From: an uncultured Hyphomicrobiales bacterium
GTDB lineage: Bacteria; Pseudomonadota; Alphaproteobacteria; Rhizobiales; Xanthobacteraceae
Assembly: GCA_903878085.1 (NCBI GenBank)
Contig: CAIRGJ010000023.1
Span: 1 to 64,000, forward strand
Reading direction: 5' to 3'
Length of the DNA stretch: 64,000 bases
Below, piece after piece: positions 43,738 through 51,619 of the stretch. Under the pieces are notes generated by a model. That model did no database searches. It worked only from the letters and a program-made list of their open reading frames with translations, and had not been told where the DNA came from. Position numbers and translations under genes: made by a program. The first letter of the stretch is position 1, and every line of letters starts with the position of its first letter.

Positions 43738-44589
43738 TCACACGCCCAAATTATCGATCAGCCGTGTCTTGCCGATCTTCGCCGCGACCAGCAGCCGGAT
43801 CGGTCCGTCCTTGACCGATGCGATCGGCGCCAGCGTCAGCGCGTGGCGCGCTTCCAGATAGTCGAGCGTGAACTCGGCGAGCGCGATCTGGGCGCGGCCT
43901 TCTTCCAGCACCATTTCGATCGGCTCGCCGGCCTTGATGCGCGCCGCGCACTCCTCAAGCGTGCGATACAACGCCGGCGCATGGCCGCGCTCAAGCTCGG
44001 ACAAATAGACGTTGCGCGACGACAGCGCCAAGCCGTCCTTCTCGCGCACGGTCTTCAGGCCGATCACCTTCAGCGGCAAATCGAGGTCCTTCGCCATCTG
44101 CGTGACGACGCGGAGCTGCTGGTAGTCCTTCTGGCCAAAGATCGCGACGTCGGGCGACACTTGCGTGAACAGCTTGGCCACCACGGTGGCGACGCCGCCG
44201 AAAAAGTGCGGACGGAATTTGTCCTCCAGTCCGGCCAACGCGGCGCCTTGCGGCGCGATGCGCGTGGCGAATCCGTCCGGATACATGACCTCGGCCGCAG
44301 GCGCCCAGACCATGTCAACCTTGGCCTCGGTCAGCACCTCGATGTCGGCCGCGAAACGGCGCGGATAGCTGCCGAAGTCCTCATGCGGGGCAAACTGGGT
44401 TGGATTAACGAAGATCGACACGACCACGCGGCGCGCCCGGCGTTGCGCTTCCTTGACCAGCGCCAGATGGCCGCGATGCAGCGCGCCCATGGTCGGCACC
44501 AGCGCGATGCTTTGGCCCCTGGCGCGATAGGGCGAAAGCAGGCTGCGAAGCTTGGCGACGGTGCGGGCGACGGTCGGGCGCTGTGCCAT
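43738..44589 (-). CDS. panC: Pantothenate synthetase (pantoate-beta-alanine ligase)
   Basis: This enzyme joins D-pantoate and beta-alanine with ATP, the last step of pantothenate (vitamin B5) synthesis. The 283 residues have the ATP-site motif [16 protein letters not shown] (HIGH-like HRGH), [48 protein letters not shown] and [13 protein letters not shown]. All catalytic blocks are intact and length is normal. It is divergent from mipZ. panB is not in the window. Confidence 0.95.
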   Translation of the reverse strand: MAQRPTVARTVAKLRSLLSPYRARGQSIALVPTMGALHRGHLALVKEAQRRARRVVVSIFVNPTQFAPHEDFGSYPRRFAADIEVLTEAKVDMVWAPAAEVMYPDGFATRIAPQGAALAGLEDKFRPHFFGGVATVVAKLFTQVSPDVAIFGQKDYQQLRVVTQMAKDLDLPLKVIGLKTVREKDGLALSSRNVYLSELERGHAPALYRTLEECAARIKAGEPIEMVLEEGRAQIALAEFTLDYLEARHALTLAPIASVKDGPIRLLVAAKIGKTRLIDNLGV

Positions 44590-44669
44590 GGAATGGGGCC
44601 TTGTTAGGTTCCTGTCACGGAACCCCGTTAGCCATTATCAGGAGCGGTTAATCCCGGCCATGCAGATTA

Positions 44670-44677
44670 ATGGTTAA
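44670..44677 (-). promoter_or_regulatory. CtrA half-site upstream of mipZ and panC
   Basis: ATGGTTAA is the exact inverse of the CtrA word TTAACCAT. It lies 64 bp before the mipZ start (44741) and is preceded by ATTA, giving TTAATGGTTAA. MipZ controls division-site placement, so cell-cycle input is reasonable. A single half-site is weak evidence. Confidence 0.35.
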
Positions 44678-44740
44678 ATTGGGATAAACTTGATTAAGTA
44701 CCGTAACTGATTGAGAATTACCGGATCAGAGGACGCGTTC

Positions 44741-45661
44741 ATGTTGGTCCAATCGATCCAAGAGTCGCCGCAGTCCGCGCACGTCGTCGTGCTCGGCAAC
44801 GAGAAGGGCGGCTCGGGCAAATCCACCACGGCTTTGCACATCGCGGTCGCCTTGCTCAAGGCCGGCCAGCGCGTCGCCACCATCGACCTCGACTCGCGCC
44901 AGAAGAGTTTCACCCACTATATCGAAAACCGCCGCGCCTGGGCCGAGCGCGCCCGCCTCAAACTCGAGCAGCCGACGCATTTCTGCGTGACGCGCGCCGA
45001 TGGCAATTCGGTCGAGGCCAACGAGGCCGAAGATTTCAACAGCTTCTCGCGCGCGATCAGCGCCATCGAGCACAGCCACGACGTGGTGGTGATCGATACG
45101 CCCGGCCATGACAGCTACCTGATGCGCCTGGCGCATTCGATGGCCGACACGCTGGTGACGCCGCTCAACGACAGCTTCGTCGATTTCGACGTGCTCGCCA
45201 CGCTCGACCCGACCAATTTCACCGTCACCGGCGAAAGCCACTACGCCAGCATGGTGCGCGAAGCGCGCCGCCAGCGCCGCCTGGTCGACGGCAAGCTCAC
45301 CGACTGGATCGTGGTGCGCAACCGTCTGGCCACGCTCGGCTCGCGCAACAAGCGGCTCGTCGGCGAGGGCATCACCGAGCTCGGCAAGCGCATGGGCTTT
45401 CGCAGCGTCGACGGCTTTGCCGAGCGCGTGGTCTATCGCGAATTCTTCCCGCGCGGGCTGACCGCGCTGGACGATCTCGACGAGCAGACGCTCGGCACCC
45501 GCCCGAATATGTCGCACGTCACCGCGCGCGAGGAAGTGATCGGCCTCTTGAATTCGCTGCGCCTGCCGATGTCGGAAAACGGCCGCCGCCGCGCCGCCGC
45601 CCGCGCCGAATGGTATTCGGTCATGGACCAGCCGCTCCAGGTCCACGATTTGCTGGCCTGA
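44741..45661 (+). CDS. mipZ: Division-plane positioning ATPase MipZ
   Basis: This ParA-like ATPase forms bipolar gradients with ParB and inhibits FtsZ away from midcell. ATG 44741 (AGAGGA upstream) is preferred over the track's 44711. The 306 residues have the deviant Walker A GNEKGGSGKSTTALHIAVAL, switch/Walker B DVVVIDTPGHDSYLMRLAHSMADTLVTPLNDSFVDFDVL, and MipZ-specific DWIVVRNRLATLGSRNKRLV and REFFPRGLTALDDLDE. The domain order and length agree with MipZ rather than ParA. It is followed by a VWA-DnaJ gene pair. Confidence 0.93.
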   Translation: MLVQSIQESPQSAHVVVLGNEKGGSGKSTTALHIAVALLKAGQRVATIDLDSRQKSFTHYIENRRAWAERARLKLEQPTHFCVTRADGNSVEANEAEDFNSFSRAISAIEHSHDVVVIDTPGHDSYLMRLAHSMADTLVTPLNDSFVDFDVLATLDPTNFTVTGESHYASMVREARRQRRLVDGKLTDWIVVRNRLATLGSRNKRLVGEGITELGKRMGFRSVDGFAERVVYREFFPRGLTALDDLDEQTLGTRPNMSHVTAREEVIGLLNSLRLPMSENGRRRAAARAEWYSVMDQPLQVHDLLA

Positions 45662-45746
45662 GCGGCTCTCTTGCACCCAATGCCAGTTATCGCCACCTAA
45701 AGCGCGCGCTCGCGCAGCGCGCTTTGAATCGGTGTAGACTGGCCGC

Positions 45747-46463
45747 ATGAGCAAAGACCGCTCCCAAACCCCGGCGCCGACCTCGTCGCGGCCCGAAATC
45801 GACGAATTCCTGGCGCGGGTAAAATCGCTCGGGCCCTCGACCAGCACGGCCGGCAAACGCGGGCGGCTGGTGTTCGCGCTCGACGCCACCATGAGCCGCC
45901 AGCCGACCTGGGACAGTGCCTGCGCGCTGCAGGCCGATATGTTCCGCGAAGCGGCCGGCATCGGCGGGCTCGATATCCAGCTTGTCTATTTCCGTGGCCT
46001 CAACGAATGCCGCGCCTCCGGCTGGGTCGCCGGCACCGAGAAACTCGCTGGCCTGATGTCGGCCATCGACTGCCGCGGCGGCCACACCCAGATCGGCAAA
46101 GTGCTGAGCCACGCCCGCCAGGAGCATGCCAAGCAACGGGTGCAGGCGCTGGTGTTCGTTGGCGACGCGATGGAAGAGGCGGTCGACGATCTTTGCGCGG
46201 CGGCCGGCGAACTCGGCCTTCTCGGCGTTCCCGTTTTCATGTTCCAGGAGGGCGGCGACCCGGTGGCGGAAAATGCCTATCGCGAGATCGCGCGACTGTC
46301 GCGCGGCGCCTATTGCCGCTTCGATACGGGTGCTGCGCGCGAACTCGGCGAATTGCTGCGCGCGGTCGCAGCCTATGCCGCCGGCGGCATCAAGGCGCTG
46401 AGCGATCTGTCGGCGCGCAAATCCGGCGCCGCGCGCATGCTGCTCACCCAATTGCGCGCATAG
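45747..46463 (+). CDS. VWA domain-containing protein
   Basis: The 238 residues form a single von Willebrand A-type domain without signal peptide: RGRLVFALDATMSRQPTWDSAC, then LSAIDCRGGHTQIGKVL-type segments (MSAIDCRGGHTQIGKVLSH) and ALVFVGDAMEE. The MIDAS loop is DATMSR, a DxTxS variant of DxSxS; the later metal residues (T in GGHTQIG, D in VGDAME) are present. It is cytosolic. The next gene, a membrane DnaJ-domain protein, starts 3 bp after this stop, so the two are tightly coupled and probably act together. Confidence 0.85.
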   Translation: MSKDRSQTPAPTSSRPEIDEFLARVKSLGPSTSTAGKRGRLVFALDATMSRQPTWDSACALQADMFREAAGIGGLDIQLVYFRGLNECRASGWVAGTEKLAGLMSAIDCRGGHTQIGKVLSHARQEHAKQRVQALVFVGDAMEEAVDDLCAAAGELGLLGVPVFMFQEGGDPVAENAYREIARLSRGAYCRFDTGAARELGELLRAVAAYAAGGIKALSDLSARKSGAARMLLTQLRA

Positions 46464-46466
46464 CAC

Positions 46467-47168
46467 ATGCCAACCCTTATCTTCGGCGTTCTGATCCTGG
46501 TCGCGGCGCTGTGGGCGCTCGGCGTGATTTCCAAAATCGATCCCAAGATCGGTGCCCGCGTGCTCAAGGCCGGCGGCGGGCTGCTGGCGCTGGGCTTTGC
46601 TGTGTTCCTGGGGCTTCGCGGCGAGATCGGCGTCGCGCTGCCGCTCGGCGCGGTGGGTTTAGGGCTGCTCGGCTGGCTGCCGTTCGGGGCGGCGGGTTTT
46701 TCGGCACGCACGCAGAAGAGCAGCGGCAAGACCTCGCAGGTCCGCACGGCCTATTTCGTGATGGAGTTGGACCACGACAGCGGCCAGATGCGCGGCCGCG
46801 TCATTGCCGGCCGGCATCAGGGCGCCGCGCTTGAAAGCCTCGATGTCAAAACCTTGGCCGCCATGCTCGGCGACATCGACGACGAAAGCCGCGCGCTATT
46901 GGTGGCGTATCTTGACCGCCGGGATGCCGGTTGGAGTGAGCACGCGCAAGGTGACGCGGCAGCGGGGCGGAGCGCGGCGTCCAGCGGCAAAATGTCTGAA
47001 CAGGAGGCCTATCAGATCCTTGGCGTGGAAGCCGGGGCGAGCGCCGACGCCATCGCCCGCGCGCATCGCGCGTTGATGAAGAAATTCCATCCCGACCAAG
47101 GGGGATCGACGTACCTGGCGGCCCGGATTAACGAGGCCAAGGAAGTCCTTATGCGCAGCCATCGCTGA
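46467..47168 (+). CDS. Membrane-anchored C-terminal J-domain protein
   Basis: The 233 residues include two N-terminal TM helices (LIFGVLILVAALWALGVIS and VLKAGGGLLALGFAVFLGLRGEIGVALPLGAVGLGLLGWLPF), a middle domain (TAYFVMELDHDSGQMRGRVIAGRHQG...LAAMLGDIDDESRALLVAYLDRR), and a J domain at the very C-terminus (EQEAYQILGVEAGASADAIARAHRALMKKFHPDQGGSTYLAARINEAKEVL) with the HPD triad. This is a TIM14/DjlA-like layout that would recruit DnaK to the membrane. It is coupled to the VWA gene upstream. Confidence 0.87.
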   Translation: MPTLIFGVLILVAALWALGVISKIDPKIGARVLKAGGGLLALGFAVFLGLRGEIGVALPLGAVGLGLLGWLPFGAAGFSARTQKSSGKTSQVRTAYFVMELDHDSGQMRGRVIAGRHQGAALESLDVKTLAAMLGDIDDESRALLVAYLDRRDAGWSEHAQGDAAAGRSAASSGKMSEQEAYQILGVEAGASADAIARAHRALMKKFHPDQGGSTYLAARINEAKEVLMRSHR

Positions 47169-47298
47169 TGTACTCCGTACATAATCATCAGCGGCTCCTG
47201 GGTCTCTGATCTGACGTAAGTCCCGTATCGATCGTCTTATTCGCAAGGCTCGTTTCCGAAATCGCTTTCGGCGGCCCGCGTTGGTCTTTTTAGCGTTC

Positions 47299-47343
47299 GC
47301 GCAATCTTGTCCGAAAACCGGTTCCCACTTTTCGGGATTGCGC
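47299..47343. repeat. Palindromic repeat copy 1 (GCGCAATC ... GATTGCGC)
   Basis: This 45-bp element is bounded by 8-bp inverted ends and has the core TCCGAAAACCGGTTCCCACTTTTCGGGA. The same core layout (TCCGGAAACCGGTTCCC ... CTTTTCGGGAT) recurs at 60239-60314. It lies immediately after the stop side of the DD-carboxypeptidase gene and between two convergent genes, so it may also serve as a terminator. Confidence 0.7.
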
Positions 47344-47345
47344 GT

Positions 47346-48902
47346 CTAATTCTTCAACAGCATGCAGGGTATTTCGCTGCGCTTGAGATGCTTGCAGGCG
47401 TTTTCCGCCTGTTCCTTCTCAAGTCCGGCGAAGCGGGCGCGGTAGAGCGGCTTATCGCCCTTGGCGACCTTTTCGGTAAACGGATCGGCTTGGCCGAGTT
47501 GTTCCTTGGCTTTGCTTTGGGCCGCGCTCAAACGCAGCTTGGCCTCGTTCTCGTCCGGGAAGGCGCCGACCTGGATCATCCAGCCGCCGGCGCTTTTGGG
47601 CTTTGCCGCGGGCTCGGCAGCCGGGATCGGCACAATGTCACTGGCCGAGGCCACCTTGGCCGGCAGCGTGCCGAGTACGCCGGGCTTGGCGCCGGGCGGC
47701 GGCGGTAGCTGCGGCGTTTCGCCTTTGACGGTCACGATATTGGTAATGCTGGCCGCGCCAGACGTGGCCGGTGCCGGCGCAAGTTTGCGGCTGTCGGACG
47801 GCAGCGGCGACAGCGACGCGGTCCGCATGCTGCCGGCGTGGACGGTGACGGTCTTGACCGCGACCGGCTTGATCGGATCGGTCGAGCCAGGCGCCGGCGC
47901 TGCGGGCTCGGGCGCGGCCGTTGCGGCGACGCGCAGCGCCGCGACGGTCTGCTCTTTCTCTTTCGACTCCTTCGGCGCTTCCGCGACTTCGATGCCTTCG
48001 GCCACCGGCGGGATGGTGCGCTTGGCCGACGCAATATTGATGTTGCTCTCGATCAAGCTGACCACGCGGGCATCGCGCGCCGAGGCAGTGCGACCGCCGA
48101 ACACCACGGCGACGATATGACGGCCGCCGCGGTTGACCGAGGTGACGATGTTGAATCCGGACGCGTTGACGTAGCCGGTCTTGATGCCGTCGATGCCTTC
48201 GACCTGGCCCAGCAGGTGATTGTGGTTACGCATCGACTTGCCGCGGAAGTCGAAGGTCCGGGTCGAGAAGTAGCGATAGTAGTTCGGGAAGCGGTCGAAG
48301 ATGGCGCGGCCGAGCAGGGCCTGGTCGCGCGCGGTGGTCAACTGTTGATCGTGCGGCAGACCGGAGGCGTTGTAATAGGTCGTGCCCTTCATGCCGAGCG
48401 CGCGCGCCTTGGCGGTCATCAGCTTGGCGAAGCTGGGCTCGTCGCCGCCGAGCGCTTCGGCGACGATGACCGCGACGTCGTTGGCCGACTTGGTGACAAT
48501 GGCGCGGATCGCGGTTTCGACCTTGATGGTTTCGCCGGGCTGCAGGCCGAGCTTGGACGGCGCCTGCATGGCGGCGTGCGGCGACGCCGGCATCTCGGTC
48601 GTCATCTTGATCTTGCCGCTCTCCAGCCGTTCGAACAGCAGATAGAGCGTCATGATCTTGGTGAGCGAGGCGGGATGGCGCGGGCTGTCGGCCTCGGTGG
48701 CCTGCATCGTCTTGCCGGTGTTGGCGTCGACCACGATCGAGGCCGGCGGCGGCTGATAGGCTTGAGCGGCGGGGCTTGCGCCACGGCGATGACGGCGGCC
48801 GCGGGCATCCGCGTCACCGGCAATTGCAGTGACAGCGAGCACCACCGCCAGGCTGCAAAGCCCCCAGCGGACAACACGACAAACTTCGGCTCGCGCACGC
48901 AA
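47346..48902 (-). CDS. D-alanyl-D-alanine carboxypeptidase (S11) with C-terminal SPOR domain
   Basis: This periplasmic penicillin-binding enzyme trims peptidoglycan stem peptides. Motifs: SLTK (SxxK nucleophile), KSANDVAV (SxN), and GIKTGYVNASGFN (KTG). A Pro/Ala-rich linker (about 200 residues) leads to a SPOR domain (GGWMIQVGAFPDENEAKLRL...ENACKHLKRSEIPCMLLKN) that binds denuded glycan at the septum. The TTG at 48902 behind GGGGAGAG gives a clean signal peptide (VVRWGLCSLAVVLAVTAIAGDADA). The track's start at 48995 is also TTG and adds 31 residues. Start choice is the main uncertainty. Confidence 0.9.
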   Translation of the reverse strand: MRARAEVCRVVRWGLCSLAVVLAVTAIAGDADARGRRHRRGASPAAQAYQPPPASIVVDANTGKTMQATEADSPRHPASLTKIMTLYLLFERLESGKIKMTTEMPASPHAAMQAPSKLGLQPGETIKVETAIRAIVTKSANDVAVIVAEALGGDEPSFAKLMTAKARALGMKGTTYYNASGLPHDQQLTTARDQALLGRAIFDRFPNYYRYFSTRTFDFRGKSMRNHNHLLGQVEGIDGIKTGYVNASGFNIVTSVNRGGRHIVAVVFGGRTASARDARVVSLIESNINIASAKRTIPPVAEGIEVAEAPKESKEKEQTVAALRVAATAAPEPAAPAPGSTDPIKPVAVKTVTVHAGSMRTASLSPLPSDSRKLAPAPATSGAASITNIVTVKGETPQLPPPPGAKPGVLGTLPAKVASASDIVPIPAAEPAAKPKSAGGWMIQVGAFPDENEAKLRLSAAQSKAKEQLGQADPFTEKVAKGDKPLYRARFAGLEKEQAENACKHLKRSEIPCMLLKN

Positions 48903-49080
48903 AATCGGCTCTCCCCAACCCCTTCTTTGAGCGGTCCTTGGGCGGTGTAAAGCCGCCAAACCAGGCGAATTTATAGCGCCTTCGCGGCGCGACAATTTAT
49001 GACCGTATGAGTCTAGGGTTTACAAAATCTTAAGCCAATCCCCTGGATTTTAAAGCTTTTTTCGCATTGCAACATAGTGA

Positions 49081-49108
49081 TTGACTTTATTGTGCAGTGC
49101 ACTATAAA
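49081..49108 (+). promoter_or_regulatory. Phasin promoter with PhaR-like operator
   Basis: TTGACT (49081-49086), a 16-bp spacer, and TATAAA (49103-49108) form a sigma70-type promoter about 56 bp before the phasin ATG. The spacer carries GTGCAGTGCAC (49092-49102), a dyad containing TGC-N3-GCA, the type of site bound by PhaR repressors of PHB granule genes. PhaR would block the -10 region. Confidence 0.6.
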
Positions 49109-49163
49109 GTTAATCATTCCCGGACGAGCCGGGACATGAAGATCGGCCGGGAGAGGATCCAAC

Positions 49164-49496
49164 ATGGCCAAGAATTTCGAGGACCTGCAGCAGGTCGGCA
49201 AAGAGAACGTTGAAGTTGCGATGAAGTCCGCCGAGTCGATGTCGAAGGGCGCCCAGGCCATTGCGGCCGAGGTCGCGGATTACTCCAAGAAGGCCTTCGA
49301 AGACGGTTCCGCGATGCTGGAGAAGCTGTTCGGCGTGAAGTCGCTTGAGAAGGCGATCGAGCTGCAGTCCGAATATGCCAAGACCAGCTACGAAGGCTTT
49401 GCCGCCAAGGCCACCAAGATCGGCGAGCTTTATACCGATCTCGCCAAGGAAAGCTACAAGCCGTTCGAGACCCTGATGGCGAAAGCCAAGGTCTAA
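49164..49496 (+). CDS. Phasin family protein
   Basis: The 110-residue all-helical protein has the phasin pattern FEDLQQVGKENVEVAMKSAESMSKGAQAIAAEVADYSKKAFEDGSAMLEKLFGVKSLEKAIELQSEYAKTSYEGF. Phasins coat polyhydroxybutyrate granules and control their size. No polymerase or depolymerase gene is nearby. GGGAGAGGATCC precedes the ATG. The gene has its own strong promoter and is followed by a clear intrinsic terminator, so it is monocistronic and probably highly expressed. Confidence 0.9.
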   Translation: MAKNFEDLQQVGKENVEVAMKSAESMSKGAQAIAAEVADYSKKAFEDGSAMLEKLFGVKSLEKAIELQSEYAKTSYEGFAAKATKIGELYTDLAKESYKPFETLMAKAKV

Positions 49497-49550
49497 CGAA
49501 TACGTGTTGTAGCGTGCTCGTTTTGTAGCGTTGCGTCCTGCGTCAAATAC

Positions 49551-49579
49551 AAAGCCCGGCTGGTTGAAGCCGGGCTTTT
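49551..49579 (+). terminator. Intrinsic terminator after the phasin gene
   Basis: AAAGCCCGGC-TGGTTGAA-GCCGGGCTTTT forms a 10-bp stem with a T-run on the plus strand and an A-run in front, so it can work in both directions for the convergent TadG-like gene. Confidence 0.85.
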
Positions 49580-49604
49580 CGTTGTCCGGACGGCGGCGGC
49601 GGCG

Positions 49605-51308
49605 TTATTTGGCGACGCGCAACTTGGTCAGGTTGGTGCCGATCGCGTTGAACACACTGCCCAGGCCGCTCGACGCCGTCACCATGTAGAATTTCGAGGG
49701 ATCGCTGAATTTGTCGGGGCCGCCGGCGCAGTTCTGCAGCAATGTCGAGAGCGGATCGCCGCCGGTATTGACCTGGATGGTGTAGAGCGTGACGCCGGAA
49801 TTCTTGATGTTGGCGCAAGTGCCGGCGCCGGTCGAAGAATTGTACATACGGCCGTCAACCGACGTGTTGATGGCTGAACCGTTGCCGTACCAGCGGTCCC
49901 ATGTATTCAAGCCGTCCGACAGCAGGATGATGACGTCCGAGTATGTGTAATTGGAATTCTTCGCCGGCGCAGTGAAGGGGCCGATGCCAACGAGCGAATG
50001 CCAGCCCGTGACAAGGCCGATCGGTTGATTTGTTCCGCCGTTGGGGTTGAGGGCATCGACCGCCGAGTTCATTGCCGTCCAACTGTAATTCAGCCCCATG
50101 GAAGCCGACGGGCAATAGGTATCCTGGCGCGCCGGATATCGCGTGGTGATGTCGGTGGTCGACGGCGCGGTCGCGGTCTGGTCGTTGCCGGCGTTTGTGC
50201 CGGGCGCTGTAGTCGAACCACGGTCGGCGACGCAGCCGGTCCAGGTGCTGCGTGCATTCGGAAGCCACGCGTGCTCGAAATACCCGTTGTTTGTCTTGCA
50301 GGTCTTGCTGCTGCCGCTGCCTGAGCAAGAGCAATTGCTATGGCCGGTGCAAGTCGCTGAGGTGCCCGTGCTGCTATAGGTCGTGCTGTTGTAGCAGCCG
50401 GGGTAGTCAAAGCCGCCTTTCGTCCCGTCTTTGTTGCCGCTGTCCACGCCCGGACAAATATATCCAGAGTAGCTGCCGCTTGACGGGATCGTATTCGTGC
50501 TCGACGCGCCGTCAACCGGGCTGTTGACGCATGTAAAGCCGGTCTGGGAACTGCTGAACGGGCAGGGGTCGCCGGGACCGGCTTGATCCCAGGTGCTCTT
50601 GTTCGTGCTGTTGGCCAACCAGGTGGCCATGTAAGCCGGCGCCGCTTCCCACTCGCTCCAATCAATCCAGCTTGCGGTGTAATTGGCCGCTCCGACGTTC
50701 ACGCTGCGGCTGAACGGGATGATCGATACGTAGACGTCGCCGTTGGTGCTGGCGGCGGACTTCAACTGCGTGAGCAGGTCCTTGGTCGCTGACTTGAGCG
50801 CCTCGATCTTGCCGTCGGCGGCCATCGACCCCGTGGTGTCGAGCACCAGAGCCACGCGCAGGCGCGAGGAGCCCCAGGCCGACGTGGACGACCCGTTTAC
50901 CGTGATGTCATTGTAGCCGATGATGCCGAGGAACGCGGTTGGGACGGTGGCCGAGCCGGTCACGACCACCGTGGATCCGCCTGTTGCTGAATAACTGGCG
51001 GCAATCACGATGTTCTTGGCTTCAGGCCGTGTGAACAGCGCGTTGAAATAGTTCAGCGCATTGGTCTGCAAGGCGCCGCTGCTCACGGTTGCGGCATCCT
51101 TCGACAGCATCAGCGCGGTCGAGTCGAGCGCAGCCTGCATCGAGGTCTTGACCGAGTTGGCTCGGCTAAAATCGATCGCCGCCCCGACCATGCCCAGGAT
51201 TGGAATTAGCGTAAGTGAAAAGGTGATCGCGACATTGCCGCGGCGCGCCCGTTTGAAGCCGGCGAGCGCACGCCTAACTTTACGAATGACGAATTTGAGA
51301 GCGCGCAT
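49605..51308 (-). CDS. TadE/TadG-like pilus assembly protein with VWA domain (copy 1)
   Basis: ATG 51308 gives 567 residues. The N-terminal TadE-like segment is RRGNVAITFSLTLIPILGMVGAAIDFSRAN (TM about residues 28-45). A VWA domain follows with intact MIDAS start LVLDTTGSMAADGK, then DVIILLSDGLNTWDRW and the ending LRVAK. Between VWA strands lies an insertion of about 130 residues rich in S, T, G and C (for example SATCTGHSNCSCSGSGSSKTC), about 90 residues longer than in the neighbouring paralogue. The protein is envelope-anchored, with the VWA domain outside the cytoplasm. Tad pilus genes proper are not in the window. It is a tandem duplicate of the 51620-53008 gene. Confidence 0.87.
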   Translation of the reverse strand: MRALKFVIRKVRRALAGFKRARRGNVAITFSLTLIPILGMVGAAIDFSRANSVKTSMQAALDSTALMLSKDAATVSSGALQTNALNYFNALFTRPEAKNIVIAASYSATGGSTVVVTGSATVPTAFLGIIGYNDITVNGSSTSAWGSSRLRVALVLDTTGSMAADGKIEALKSATKDLLTQLKSAASTNGDVYVSIIPFSRSVNVGAANYTASWIDWSEWEAAPAYMATWLANSTNKSTWDQAGPGDPCPFSSSQTGFTCVNSPVDGASSTNTIPSSGSYSGYICPGVDSGNKDGTKGGFDYPGCYNSTTYSSTGTSATCTGHSNCSCSGSGSSKTCKTNNGYFEHAWLPNARSTWTGCVADRGSTTAPGTNAGNDQTATAPSTTDITTRYPARQDTYCPSASMGLNYSWTAMNSAVDALNPNGGTNQPIGLVTGWHSLVGIGPFTAPAKNSNYTYSDVIILLSDGLNTWDRWYGNGSAINTSVDGRMYNSSTGAGTCANIKNSGVTLYTIQVNTGGDPLSTLLQNCAGGPDKFSDPSKFYMVTASSGLGSVFNAIGTNLTKLRVAK

Positions 51309-51619
51309 CACAGTTGCCCGACAATCGTTTGATTTCGATTGTGGTGTTAGGCCGCAGCCCTAAATGGGGTGTGTTGTCAATCGATGGAATGGCGCGGGTT
51401 ACGGTAAAGCTTGGCCCTTTTGCCAGCCAGATCGGCAATGGCGCCCGCGGTCTAAATGGTTAAATCCAATGGCGCCGAATACCGCAAACGCGGCTCACTA
51501 TTTCGGTGATGGCGTTAACACACGCTTGGCGTATTCGGAAAAAGGCGCTGGATATTTGATGGCAGGGCGGCAAGCGGACAATATGAATTCGAGCCCGCTT
51601 GCCATTTATATCCGAGCCG
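51309..51619. other. Spacer between the two TadG-like genes
   Basis: There is no gene. It holds a CtrA half-site inverse (ATGGTTAA, 51456-51463), about 150 bp before the copy 1 start. A 9-bp dyad (GGCAAGCGG / CCGCTTGCC, 51569-51603) lies just beyond the copy 2 stop and may act as its transcription end, though without a T-run. Confidence 0.45.

Noticed and set aside
51569-51603. 9-bp dyad as terminator of TadG-like copy 2
   Set aside because: 17-nt loop and no T-run on either strand; mentioned only within the spacer entry.
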